Below, piece after piece: positions 1-7,619 of a DNA stretch of 17,214 bases. Made by a program: the position numbers and the translations under genes. The notes under the pieces were generated by a model. That model saw only the letters and a program-made list of their open reading frames with translations, was not told the DNA's origin and searched no databases. The stretch is from assembly GCA_041859375.1 (NCBI GenBank), contig JBHEKP010000236.1, positions 1-17,214 of the forward strand. Reading direction: 5' to 3'. Every line of letters begins with the position of its first letter. Position 1 is the first letter of the stretch. This DNA is from JBHEKP01 sp041859375. GTDB lineage: Bacteria > Hydrogenedentota > Hydrogenedentia > Hydrogenedentales > CAITNO01.

Positions 1-1
1 T

Positions 2-67
2 GAACTGCGGGTCATCATCAGGAGAATGGAGGAGGCCGCCGCATGGTTGACCGCAATGTTTCAATAA
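2..67 (+). CDS. C-terminal end of a probable HEPN-domain protein (partial, cut by window edge)
   Basis: An open frame runs in from the left edge and ends at TAA (65-67). The 21 visible residues (ELRVIIRRMEEAAAWLTAMF, then Q) look like the last amphipathic helix of a small HEPN protein, which typically ends in a Glu/Ala-rich helix with a Trp. The frame overlaps the start of the nucleotidyltransferase gene by 25 bases, and HEPN genes often lie immediately upstream of MNT genes and overlap them. HEPN proteins of such pairs are usually toxins with RNase activity, but the catalytic RX4-6H motif would lie outside the window. The assignment rests on context and a short helix only, so it could also be another small protein. 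Confidence 0.45.
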   Translation, partial: ELRVIIRRMEEAAAWLTAMFQ

Positions 68-372
68 GCGTGCAGCAGTACCTTTTGGAGTTGAAGAGGC
101 AGGGGTTGCCCGTGTCGTTTGCGGTCGTTTTCGGCTCCCAGGCGCGGGGAAACGCCGGCGAATGGAGCGACATTGACCTGATGGTGGTGTCCCCCGTCTT
201 TGACACGAAATCCGGCTTGAACAGCATCAACCTGCTTTGGCGGGTGGCGGCGCGCATGGACAGCCGCATTGAACCGATCCCCTGCGGGGAACGGCAGTGG
301 GTTGAGGATAATTCCAGCGCGGTGATTGAGACGGCCCGCCGGGAGGGTGAACACATCCAGCCCGCAGCCTGA
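43..372 (+). CDS. Minimal nucleotidyltransferase (MNT) domain protein, probable antitoxin partner of HEPN
   Basis: A 109-residue protein with the nucleotidyltransferase signature GSQARGNAGEWSDID at residues 31-45: G31 and S32 for nucleotide binding, D43 and D45 as metal ligands, and E77 in RIEPIP as the likely third acidic residue. This is the size and motif order of stand-alone MNT proteins, which in HEPN/MNT modules neutralise the HEPN toxin, in characterised cases by adding AMP to it. The ATG at 43 follows GGAGGAGG at 28-35. It overlaps the upstream reading frame by 25 bases, indicating co-translation. The motif is intact, so the enzyme is probably active. The partner and its target cannot be seen here, so the toxin-antitoxin role is inferred. 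Confidence 0.8.
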   Translation: MVDRNVSISVQQYLLELKRQGLPVSFAVVFGSQARGNAGEWSDIDLMVVSPVFDTKSGLNSINLLWRVAARMDSRIEPIPCGERQWVEDNSSAVIETARREGEHIQPAA

Positions 373-386
373 CCCCACGCACCGTC

Positions 387-755
387 TCATCCGCCGTCCC
401 TGTGCACGGTGCCGGGCGAGAAGGCCGGCAGGCACACGGCGATGTATTCCGCGCCCTCCGCGCCGGGGGTGCCGTAGCGCACCCACTCCCCCGCCGCCAC
501 GGTGACGGCCTGCCCGGCGCGCACCTCCAGCGCGTCCCCGTTTTCCAGCTCCACCCGCAGCATGCCCCGCAGCACCACGGTGTGCTCGTCAAAGTCCGGG
601 CGCTGGCCGGGCTCGGCCCATCCCGGCGGGCTCACCATGCGCGCCACGCTCACCGATGAGCAGCCGGTGTTGACGCGCCCGACGAATTCCTCGATGCGCT
701 TGGGTTTGCAGCCCGCCGCCTGGATGATTGCCGGTTCAAGAATGTGCCGTGCCAT
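387..755 (-). CDS. Small single-domain cupin protein
   Basis: A 122-residue protein that fits a one-domain cupin barrel. A segment around residues 53-65 (PDFDEHTVVLRG) matches cupin motif 1 in layout, and a later segment with AGEWVRYGTPG matches the second half of the barrel. Only one clear His of the usual two-His/Glu metal site is visible, so metal binding and enzymatic activity are uncertain. The start is the ATG at 755 because GGAGGAG lies about 11 bases upstream; a longer frame to 875 has no such site and runs into the divergent gene. The protein has no signal peptide and is presumably cytoplasmic. It is transcribed away from the glycosidase-like gene across a 68-bp gap in which no clear promoter could be picked out. 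Confidence 0.75.
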   Translation of the reverse strand: MARHILEPAIIQAAGCKPKRIEEFVGRVNTGCSSVSVARMVSPPGWAEPGQRPDFDEHTVVLRGMLRVELENGDALEVRAGQAVTVAAGEWVRYGTPGAEGAEYIAVCLPAFSPGTVHRDGG

Positions 756-823
756 GATTCGAACTCGCTCCTCCGGGAAGAGTACCCTGTTGGGCGGATT
801 CCAACACAAAAGGGAAAGAACCC

Positions 824-2758
824 ATGGGCAAGATCCTACCACTTTTGCTGGTGACGTTTCTGGCGCTCCCCGCATTCCCAGCCCAGGGGAATTTTGATGG
901 CGACTATTTCCGGGGCGAGGGCGACACGGAATACCTGGCGCTGCTCGACATCGCGGGGCGCATGTTCCGGCCGGACCCTGAATACCAGAACATCACCATG
1001 CTGTACACGCCGGAGTGGAACGGTTTTGTGGAGGGGCCGACGTGGGGCGCGTGGTGGATCCAGAACAGCTACGGCCCCTCCTACTGCGCGATGCCCTTTT
1101 TCACCGAGCCCCACATTTCCTTCCTCCAGAACGCGCAGGACCTGTGGTTCTCGCACATCGGCGACGGGAAGACAAAGGGCATGAAGGACTGGGTGGGGCC
1201 GGACGGGTGCCTGTGCGACGCGGCGGCGCCGAACCTGGTTTATTACAAGCAGGGCGACGGGCGCATTGACATCCACGACTGGGGCATGGAGTTCACCGCC
1301 GCGGGCGTGGTCATGCAGGCGGAGCTGCTGCTGATCAGCCGTGATCCCGCCGCCATCGCCCGGTACCTGCCGCTGCTTGAGCGGAGCGCCAACTTCATTG
1401 AGACGCGGCGCGACCCGAAGAACAACCTGTTCCTGGCCGGACCCGCCGGCAACCTGCTGGCCCCAAGCCATGCGGGGTGGAAACAGCCCGACGGCACCTA
1501 TGAAAAATCCTACCTGTCCGGCCTTTCCATCACCTACATTGCCGCGCTCGACCGGCTGGTTGAGCTTGAGAAACTGGCGGGGAACAAAGACAAAGCCGCG
1601 CTTTACACGGAGCGGCGGGAGCTGGCAGGGAAGGGGCTGGCCCAACTGACCACCGACGAGGGGTACTTCATCAAGTCCCTCGATCCGGACGGCACAAGGC
1701 ACGGCGTGTTCGGCGCGGAAAAGCACGGCTATTTTGAGGCCGTGTGCAACCATGACGCGATGGCCTTCAATGTGGCGGACGACGCGCAGGCGAAAAAAAT
1801 ATACGACAAGATCGCCTCCATTCCCGGACTGCGCCCGCACCATGTCATCATCACGAACCATCCCGGCCTGGACGACACCTACGCGGACACCAAGGACTGG
1901 CTGTGGTCCTTCGGCACCTGGGTCAACGGCGGCCACTGGACCACGGCGGAGGCGCGCATGATCCTGGGGTATTACCGGGTGGGTGCGTATGACGACGCGC
2001 GGCGCTCCATGGAGCACATCCTCGGCTTTGCAAAACGCTTCCGCATGGACAACCCGCTGGTGGAATTCGGCAAGGAGGTTTACCAGCCGAAGGAGCCCGT
2101 CAACTGCGTCTATGACAACTGGGGCGCGCCCGCAGCGCTGATACGGGGGCTCTTCGAGTACCTCTACCGGGCGGACGGGCTGGAACTGCGCCCCCACATC
2201 CCCGGCGGCATCACCCGGCTGGAGCAGCGCTTCCCCATCCGCTTCGGCGCGAAGCGCCTGTACCTGTCCACCACGGGAAGCGGCCCCGTCACGGCGGTGC
2301 TTGTGAACGGCGCGCCATGGAAGTCCTTCAACGGGAAGTCGGTGTTTCTGGCCCATGCGGACACGCCGGACACGGCGCGCATCCAGATTCTTCTGGGCGG
2401 CGCCGAGGCCAGGCCCGAGGCCGAAATCCCCGCCCCGCCGCCGGTGCCGGACAGCGCGCCCAAAGAGCTTGAGCCCTTCCTGGCCCTTTACCGCGGGCTG
2501 TGCGGGGCGGGCCTGGGGGAATGCCGGGAGGCGCAGCACGCGCGGCTCATCCTTGACTACGCCGCCGCCATCGAGAAACGGGGAAGGATGCTCGCGGAGG
2601 GGACGCTCGCGCCCCTGCCCGGCGGGGCCCAGGCCGCCGCGGACCAGTCCTACACCGACGCAATGAACAGGCTGGCGGAGGGGCTGCGCAAGTCCCTGGC
2701 GGCCGGCGGGGAAAACGCGAAAGCCGTGGGCCTTTGGAAAACGATCAGGGCGGACTGA
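824..2758 (+). CDS. Secreted (alpha/alpha)6-barrel glycosidase-like protein
   Basis: A 644-residue protein with a typical secretory signal peptide (MGKILPLLLVTFLALPAFPA, cleavage near residue 20), so it acts outside the cytoplasm. The body is rich in Trp and acidic residues and reads like a six-hairpin glycosidase: WNGFVEGPTWGAWW, DWVGPDGCLCD, IDIHDWGMEF, then YLPLLERSANFIETRRDP and GTWVNGGHWTTAEARM, typical of inner helices and loops of that fold. After LELRPHIPGG (about 453-462) comes a beta-rich segment like the C-terminal sandwich of GH63/GH78-type enzymes, and then about 120 helical residues of unknown role. AGGGAAAG precedes the ATG. The exact GH family, substrate and catalytic acids cannot be fixed from the sequence alone. 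It may serve polysaccharide breakdown together with the exported oxidoreductase further along. Confidence 0.65.
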   Translation: MGKILPLLLVTFLALPAFPAQGNFDGDYFRGEGDTEYLALLDIAGRMFRPDPEYQNITMLYTPEWNGFVEGPTWGAWWIQNSYGPSYCAMPFFTEPHISFLQNAQDLWFSHIGDGKTKGMKDWVGPDGCLCDAAAPNLVYYKQGDGRIDIHDWGMEFTAAGVVMQAELLLISRDPAAIARYLPLLERSANFIETRRDPKNNLFLAGPAGNLLAPSHAGWKQPDGTYEKSYLSGLSITYIAALDRLVELEKLAGNKDKAALYTERRELAGKGLAQLTTDEGYFIKSLDPDGTRHGVFGAEKHGYFEAVCNHDAMAFNVADDAQAKKIYDKIASIPGLRPHHVIITNHPGLDDTYADTKDWLWSFGTWVNGGHWTTAEARMILGYYRVGAYDDARRSMEHILGFAKRFRMDNPLVEFGKEVYQPKEPVNCVYDNWGAPAALIRGLFEYLYRADGLELRPHIPGGITRLEQRFPIRFGAKRLYLSTTGSGPVTAVLVNGAPWKSFNGKSVFLAHADTPDTARIQILLGGAEARPEAEIPAPPPVPDSAPKELEPFLALYRGLCGAGLGECREAQHARLILDYAAAIEKRGRMLAEGTLAPLPGGAQAAADQSYTDAMNRLAEGLRKSLAAGGENAKAVGLWKTIRAD

Positions 2759-2770
2759 CGGGAAGACGGG

Positions 2771-2813
2771 ACAAAAAAGCAACGGGGCCGCGCCATGAGA
2801 GGCGCGGCCCCGT
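2771..2813 (-). terminator. Strong intrinsic terminator of ilvB, probably bidirectional
   Basis: A perfect 13-bp stem (ACGGGGCCGCGCC at 2782-2794 pairing with 2801-2813) closes a 6-base loop. Read on the minus strand it is followed by TGCTTTTTTGT, a good U-tract, and sits 12 bases beyond the ilvB stop. Read on the plus strand it lies 23 bases after the stop of the glycosidase-like gene, followed by a weaker GTTTATGCCCTTTT, so it may end both convergent transcripts. Confidence 0.85.
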
Positions 2814-2825
2814 GTTTATGCCCTT

Positions 2826-4649
2826 TTAGAAGCTGTCCGAAGTGTCCAGGGTGCCCTCGGTGGGGCCGGCCTGGCGGCTCTTGATGTGTGGGCCGGTGAG
2901 CATGTCCCTGTAGGCCATGCCGGGGCCGACCATGGGGTAGACGAAGGCCATCTTGTCGGTCATGACCTCAAGGAACGCGGGGCCGTCGAAGTTCACGAAG
3001 TCCTCCAGGGCCTTGCGCAGCGCGGCGTACTTGGTGACCCGTTTGGCGAACTTGAAACCGTCGGCCTCGGCGGCCTTGACGAAGTCCTTCTGGTGGAGCG
3101 ACTTGTCGGTGCCGGAGAAGCGGCCGTCGAAGTAGAGTGACTGCCACTGGACCACCATGCCGTCGCCGAGGTTGTTGAGCAGGAGCACCTTCACCGGAAG
3201 GTTGTAGGTGGTGCAGGTTTCCAGCTCGCCGAGATTCATGCGCAGGCTGCCGTCGCCGTCCACGTCAATGACGAGCTTGCCGGGGCAGGCGAACTGGGCG
3301 CCCACGGCGGCGGGCAGGCCGAACCCCATGGTGCCCATGCTGCCGGAGGTGATCCAGGTGCGGGGCTCCTTGAAGTCGAGGTACTGGGCGGCGAACATCT
3401 GGTGCTGGCCGACGCCGGTGGTGATGACCGCCGAGCCCCCGGTGATTTCGTTGAGCATGTCGAGCACGGCCTGGGGCTGGATGACCTTGCTTTCGCGGTT
3501 GTAGTCCTGCTTGTGCTCCCTTTTGAGGTTCTTCAGGTGCCCTAGCCAGGCGGCGGTGTCGGTCTTCACGTCCCTGCCCGCGTCAAGCAGGTCGCGGAGG
3601 GCCATGGCGGCGTCGGCCACGTGGGACCAGTCGACGGCCTTGACCTTGCCGATTTCGGCGGCGTCCACGTCGATGTGGGCGATTTTCGCGTTTGCGGCGA
3701 AGGCCTTCGGCACGCCGGCCACGCGGTCGTCAAAGCGGGCGCCCACGCAGATGAGGAAGTCGCAGTCGTCCACGGCGTAGTTGGCGTAGGCGGTGCCGTG
3801 CATGCCGAGCATGTGCATGCACAGGGGGTCGGTGGTGTCCACCGCGCCGATGCCCATGAGGGTGGTCACCACGGGGATGTTGAAGCGTTTGGCAAACCTG
3901 CGGAGCTCGGCCGCGGCGTTGGACTGGATGACGCCGCCGCCCGCGTAGATGAGGGGGCGGCGCGACTTTTTGAGGAGCCTGAAGAACTCCCGGGCCGTCT
4001 CCTTCGGCATGGAGGCGCTGGCGAGCCGGTCGATGCGCTGCTGGTAGCCGGGCATGGCCAGCATGCCCTCGCCCCTGAATTTTCCCTGCCAGTTCTGCAC
4101 GTCCTTGGGCAGGTCAACCACCACGGGGCCGGGACGCCCCGTGCGGGCGATGAAGAAGGCCGTGCGCATCGTCTCCTCGATCTCCGACTCGTCCTTCACG
4201 AGAAAAACGTGCTTGGCGCAGGCGCTCATGATGTTGAAGACGGGGGCCTCCTGGAAGGCGTCCGTGCCGATGGCGGGGCGGGCCACCTGGCCGCAGATGA
4301 GAACCATCGGGACCGAGTCCGCCATGCAGTCGCGCACGGGCGTGACGCTGTTGGTCGCGGCCGGGCCCGAGGTCACCAGCGAGACGCCGACCCTGCCGCT
4401 GGCGCGGGAGTAGCCCGCCGCCATGAACCCGGCGCCCTGCTCGTTCGCAGGGACCACAAGGTTGATGGTGTTTCCGGGGTGCGACCGGTTCCAGCGGAAG
4501 ACGGCGTCGTAGGTGGGGAGGATGGCCCCGCCGCTGTATCCGAAAATGGTGTCCACCCCCTCGTCCGCCAGCACCTGGATGACCATCTCCGCGCCGGTCA
4601 TCGGGGCGCCGGCCATCGGGTGTTTTTCTGACTTCCTTGGTGCGTTCAT
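2826..4649 (-). CDS. ilvB: Acetolactate synthase, large catalytic subunit
   Basis: A 607-residue ThDP-dependent enzyme that makes acetolactate or acetohydroxybutyrate from pyruvate, the first common step of Val/Leu/Ile synthesis. The N-terminal ThDP domain shows IFGYSGGAILPTYDA and the catalytic Glu E70 in ANEQGA. The FAD-binding middle domain is present. The ThDP/Mg motif starts at GDGS (465-468) and ends at NN (493-494), followed by GMVVQWQ, diagnostic of acetolactate synthases. The usual SGPGATN reads SGPAATN here (94-100). The length is slightly above the common 550-600 because of short tails at both ends. CAGGAG lies about 12 bases before the ATG. No ilvN regulatory subunit and no other branched-chain gene is adjacent, which is unusual. 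The gene follows rpsA in the same direction but behind a terminator, so it is probably transcribed separately. Confidence 0.95.
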   Translation of the reverse strand: MNAPRKSEKHPMAGAPMTGAEMVIQVLADEGVDTIFGYSGGAILPTYDAVFRWNRSHPGNTINLVVPANEQGAGFMAAGYSRASGRVGVSLVTSGPAATNSVTPVRDCMADSVPMVLICGQVARPAIGTDAFQEAPVFNIMSACAKHVFLVKDESEIEETMRTAFFIARTGRPGPVVVDLPKDVQNWQGKFRGEGMLAMPGYQQRIDRLASASMPKETAREFFRLLKKSRRPLIYAGGGVIQSNAAAELRRFAKRFNIPVVTTLMGIGAVDTTDPLCMHMLGMHGTAYANYAVDDCDFLICVGARFDDRVAGVPKAFAANAKIAHIDVDAAEIGKVKAVDWSHVADAAMALRDLLDAGRDVKTDTAAWLGHLKNLKREHKQDYNRESKVIQPQAVLDMLNEITGGSAVITTGVGQHQMFAAQYLDFKEPRTWITSGSMGTMGFGLPAAVGAQFACPGKLVIDVDGDGSLRMNLGELETCTTYNLPVKVLLLNNLGDGMVVQWQSLYFDGRFSGTDKSLHQKDFVKAAEADGFKFAKRVTKYAALRKALEDFVNFDGPAFLEVMTDKMAFVYPMVGPGMAYRDMLTGPHIKSRQAGPTEGTLDTSDSF

Positions 4650-4701
4650 GGTCTTCTACGGCTCCTGTGTTCCGGAAAGTTCCGGAGGTCTGCTTCTTTC
4701 A

Positions 4702-4736
4702 GGTCCGGGCCGGGGCGGGTTCGGCCCGCCGGGACC
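4702..4736 (-). other. GC-rich hairpin in the ilvB leader
   Basis: Bases 4702-4736 can fold into GGTCC...GGACC enclosing GGCGGG/CCCGCC around a TTCGG-like loop. It lies between the rpsA terminator and the ilvB start, about 50 bases upstream of the ATG, and has no U-tract on the minus strand. It could be a leader structure affecting ilvB or a chance product of GC-rich sequence. Confidence 0.3.
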
Positions 4737-4744
4737 CCGGATAT

Positions 4745-4786
4745 GGAAAAGCGCGAGCGCCCGGGTCTGCAACGGCGCTCGCGCTT
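4745..4786 (-). terminator. Intrinsic terminator of rpsA
   Basis: A perfect 13-bp stem (AAGCGCGAGCGCC at 4749-4761 with its complement at 4774-4786) and a 12-base loop lie 30 bases beyond the rpsA stop. On the minus strand the stem is followed by TTCC, giving a run of four T with the end of the stem, so the U-tract is short but the stem is very stable. Confidence 0.8.
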
Positions 4787-4816
4787 GCGTTTCCTGTGTC
4801 GCGGGGGGCCGGGCGG

Positions 4817-6769
4817 TTACTCGGCCGGCTCCGCGTCGCGCGCCGCGTCGTCCGCGGGCGTTTCCTCTACGCCTGACACGGGGGTCTCCCCGGCCGCGGC
4901 GTCTTCGGTCTTCGCGGCCTCGGCCTCCAGCGCGGCGGCCTTGGCGGCCTCTTCCACGCGGTCGGCGGCCTTCGCCGCCTCCACGCGGCTGACGGCCATC
5001 ATCAGCTCATGCGCCACGTCCTCGAGGCTGCGGCCCGCCTGGATCATGCCGGCGGGCACCGCGCCGCGCATGGCGGCGTTGACATCCACGGAGCCGCCGC
5101 TCTTGCCGTAGTCGGACAGGTTGCCCTGCTCGATGTCGCGGTGGTACTCGCGGACGCTCAGGCCGATCTTGCGGTCCACGGGGCTGATGTTGATGACCTT
5201 CGCCATCACCTTGTCCCCGACTTTAAGGACCTCCTCGGGCTTCTGCACGCGGTCGCTGGAAAGCTCGCTGACGTGGATCAGCCCCTCGATGCCGTTCATG
5301 AGGCGGGCGAAGGCGCCGAAGCTGACCAGCTTCGCGATCTCCACCTCCACATGGGCGCCGACCGGCAGGTCCTTGATGACCTCCAGCCAGGGGTCCTGCA
5401 TGAGCTGCTTGAGCCCCACGCTGATCTTCTCGTTCTCGGGGTCAATGTTCAGCACCTGCACCTCGACCTCCTGGCCCTTCTCCAGCACCTCGACCGGATT
5501 CGTGACCTTCTTGGTCCAGGACATGTCGCTGACGTGCAGGAGGGCGTCAATCCCGTCCTCGATCTGCACAAAGGCGCCGTAGTCCGTCAGGTTGCGCACG
5601 ATGCCCTTGACGCTGGAGCCGATCGGATACTTCTCCGACAGCTGCTTCCAGGGGTTCGGCTGGGTCTGCTTGATGCCCAGCGCGATCTTCTCCTCCTTGC
5701 CGTCGACGCTGAGGATCATCACGAAGACCTCCTCGTCGAGCTGCAGGATCTCGTTGGGGTGGCGCACGCGCCGCGTCCAGCTCATCTCGCTGACGTGGAC
5801 CATGCCCTCGATGCCGTCCTCAAGCTGCACGAACGCGCCGTACTCCGTCATGCTGACCACGCGGCCGCGAACGATGGAGCCGACCGGGTACCGGTCCTCG
5901 GCCGTGATCCAGGGGTTGTCGGACTTCTGCTTCAGGCCCAGGCTGATGCGCTCGGTCTTCGGGTCGAAGGTCAGCACCTTCACCTCGATCTGCTGGCCGA
6001 CCTGGAGCATCTGCGACGGGTGCTTCACCCGGCCCCAGCTCATGTCGGTCACGTGCAGCAGGCCGTCAATGCCGCCCACGTCCACAAACGCGCCGAAGTC
6101 GGTGATGTTCTTCACCTCGCCCTCGATCAGCGCGCCCTCGTGGATCGTCTCCAGCAGCCGGCGCTTCTCGCCCGCCCGCTGCTCTTCGAGCAGCTTGCGG
6201 CGGCTCACCACCACATTGCGGCGGCGGCGCGTCAGCTTGATGATCTTAAACTCCATCTTCTCGCCGATGAACTTGTCCAGGTCGCCCGTCGGGCGGAAAG
6301 TCAGCTGGCTGGCCGGCATGAACGCGTCTATGCCGATGTCCACCTTCAGGCCGCCCTTGACCCGCCGGGTGATCACGCCCTCGATCACGCCGTCCTGGTC
6401 GTACACCGCCTGAACGTGCTCCCAGTTCTTGATGCGGTCCGCCTTGATCTTCGAAAGGATCGGCATTCCCATCTCGTTCTCGGGCTCGTCAATGTAGAAG
6501 TCGTACTCGCCGCCCACTTCGATCTGGTCGCCCGGCGAGAATTCCGTGCTCGGAACGATCCCCTCACTTTTGTAGTGGATGTCCACCAGGGCCCGGTCGT
6601 CCGTCAGGTCCACCACACGGCCCCGGACCACTTCGCCTTCGCGGAAATTCTGGGGGGTCTCGCCCAGCAGCGTGTCCATGTTATCGGCCGCCAACTGCTG
6701 CTCAAGCTCCTCCGCCAGATCCGGCTGGACGTACGAAACGCCCTGTTTCATCACCTGTTTTTTGCTCAT
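4817..6769 (-). CDS. rpsA: 30S ribosomal protein S1
   Basis: A 650-residue protein with six consecutive S1 (OB-fold) RNA-binding domains, starting near residues 44, 125, 210, 295, 381 and 470. Domains 3-5 carry the classical TDFGAFVD / TEYGAFVQ / TDYGAFVQ and LHVSDMSW signatures; domains 1 and 2 are divergent, as in all S1 proteins, where they anchor to the ribosome. Residues after about 545 form an Ala/Glu-rich acidic tail, longer than in E. coli S1 (557 residues in total). The start is placed at the second of two close ATGs: AAAGGAG ends one base before the ATG at 6778, too close to serve it, but ten bases before the ATG at 6769. The protein binds mRNA leaders during initiation. It has its own promoter and terminator and so forms a single-gene unit. 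Confidence 0.95.
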   Translation of the reverse strand: MSKKQVMKQGVSYVQPDLAEELEQQLAADNMDTLLGETPQNFREGEVVRGRVVDLTDDRALVDIHYKSEGIVPSTEFSPGDQIEVGGEYDFYIDEPENEMGMPILSKIKADRIKNWEHVQAVYDQDGVIEGVITRRVKGGLKVDIGIDAFMPASQLTFRPTGDLDKFIGEKMEFKIIKLTRRRRNVVVSRRKLLEEQRAGEKRRLLETIHEGALIEGEVKNITDFGAFVDVGGIDGLLHVTDMSWGRVKHPSQMLQVGQQIEVKVLTFDPKTERISLGLKQKSDNPWITAEDRYPVGSIVRGRVVSMTEYGAFVQLEDGIEGMVHVSEMSWTRRVRHPNEILQLDEEVFVMILSVDGKEEKIALGIKQTQPNPWKQLSEKYPIGSSVKGIVRNLTDYGAFVQIEDGIDALLHVSDMSWTKKVTNPVEVLEKGQEVEVQVLNIDPENEKISVGLKQLMQDPWLEVIKDLPVGAHVEVEIAKLVSFGAFARLMNGIEGLIHVSELSSDRVQKPEEVLKVGDKVMAKVINISPVDRKIGLSVREYHRDIEQGNLSDYGKSGGSVDVNAAMRGAVPAGMIQAGRSLEDVAHELMMAVSRVEAAKAADRVEEAAKAAALEAEAAKTEDAAAGETPVSGVEETPADDAARDAEPAE

Positions 6770-6821
6770 TGCCAACATGCTCCTTTGAAAAAAAATTTAC
6801 CGCGAAACGCGGCGGGGTGAT

Positions 6822-6851
6822 ATTCTATCAAGTGACGCCCGGAGGTGTCAA
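6822..6851 (-). promoter_or_regulatory. Sigma-70-type promoter of rpsA
   Basis: On the minus strand a perfect -35 TTGACA (6851-6846) is followed after 18 bases by TAGAAT (6827-6822), five of six matches to the -10 consensus. The predicted transcription start is near 6815, giving an rpsA leader of about 46 bases that includes AAAGGAG. The -35 box overlaps the ribosome-binding site of the divergent pcm gene. Confidence 0.65.
6841..6847 (+). promoter_or_regulatory. Ribosome-binding site that decides the TTG start of pcm
   Basis: GGAGGTG ends seven bases before the TTG at 6855, ideal spacing. The next in-frame ATG (6975) has only GCAGGC in front of it. This site therefore argues for a 254-residue product beginning at TTG. 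Confidence 0.6.
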
Positions 6852-6854
6852 ACT

Positions 6855-7619
6855 TTGAAGAATCAGGGTTTTTCGACGAACCGCCCCCCGTATCCGGACG
6901 CCGGGAGGGGGGGGACTTTCCCGCCGACACCGGCGGAAGACGGGTTTGTCGGGGATGAAGCACTTTTCGCAGGCATGCGCCGGGAAATGGTGCTCCGCCA
7001 GATCGCCGCCCGGGGCGTGCGGAACGGGCGGGTGCTGGCGGCCTTGGGCCGCGTGCCCAGGCACCTCTTTGTGCCGAAAGACCTTGAAAACCAGGCCTAC
7101 GAGGACCGGCCGCTCCCCATCGGCCACGGGCAGACCATCAGCCAGCCCTATGTTGTCGCCTGCATGACCGAGCTTGCCGCCCCCGGACCGGCGGACCGCG
7201 TCCTGGAAATCGGCACGGGGTCGGGCTACCAGACCGCCGTGCTGGCGTTGCTGGCGGGGGAGGTCCATACGGTGGAGCGCCTTCCTGAGCTGTGTCAGGC
7301 GGCCCGCGAACGGCTGGCGGCGATGAACATGGCAAATGTGCGGACGTGGCTGCGGGACGGGTCGGCGGGCCTGCCGGAGCATGCGCCGTATGATGCCGTG
7401 CTCGTGGCTGCCGGCGCGCCGGACCTCCCGGAGGTGCTGAGGGCGCAGGTGGCGGAGGGCGGGCGGATCGTGGCCCCGGTCGGCCCCCCCGAAAGCCAGT
7501 GGCTGGTCGCCGGCCGCAAAACCGGCGGCGTCCTGCGGCTGCGCCGCGTCTTTGAATGCCGGTTTGTGCCCCTCGTCGGCATCCTCGGGTGGCCCGAGAG
7601 CCCCATGGGCGGGCGGTGA
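6855..7619 (+). CDS. pcm: Protein-L-isoaspartate O-methyltransferase
   Basis: A SAM-dependent methyltransferase that repairs isoaspartyl residues in aged proteins in the cytoplasm. Residues 42-74 (RREMVLRQIAARGV...RVPRHLFVP), QTISQP (93-98) and the SAM-binding motif I VLEIGTGSGY (116-125) are the family hallmarks in the right order. The family is usually 205-220 residues; this one has 254 because of about 40 extra Pro/Gly-rich N-terminal residues if it starts at the TTG at 6855. That extension contains an eight-G run (6907-6914), a slip-prone site. The ATG at 6975 would give a family-sized protein but has a poor ribosome-binding site. The gene stands alone and diverges from rpsA across 85 bases; a weak plus-strand promoter (TTTACC-17-GATATT, 6796-6824) is possible. 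Confidence 0.93.
   Translation: MKNQGFSTNRPPYPDAGRGGTFPPTPAEDGFVGDEALFAGMRREMVLRQIAARGVRNGRVLAALGRVPRHLFVPKDLENQAYEDRPLPIGHGQTISQPYVVACMTELAAPGPADRVLEIGTGSGYQTAVLALLAGEVHTVERLPELCQAARERLAAMNMANVRTWLRDGSAGLPEHAPYDAVLVAAGAPDLPEVLRAQVAEGGRIVAPVGPPESQWLVAGRKTGGVLRLRRVFECRFVPLVGILGWPESPMGGR

Noticed and set aside
836..2782. A 648-codon minus-strand frame opposite the glycosidase-like gene
   Set aside because: A GC-rich antisense shadow with no recognisable domain and high Arg/Val/Gly content; the plus strand has a signal peptide, a ribosome-binding site and a coherent fold.
4817..6769. The repeated segments in rpsA as a DNA repeat array
   Set aside because: They are explained by six homologous S1 protein domains.
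6755..6778. rpsA start at the ATG at 6778
   Set aside because: Only one base separates it from AAAGGAG; the ATG at 6769 has workable spacing and begins MSKK.
5009..6820. A 603-codon plus-strand frame opposite rpsA
   Set aside because: Its periodic His/Asp/Leu/Val composition mirrors the repeated S1 domains on the other strand; it has no independent gene signals.
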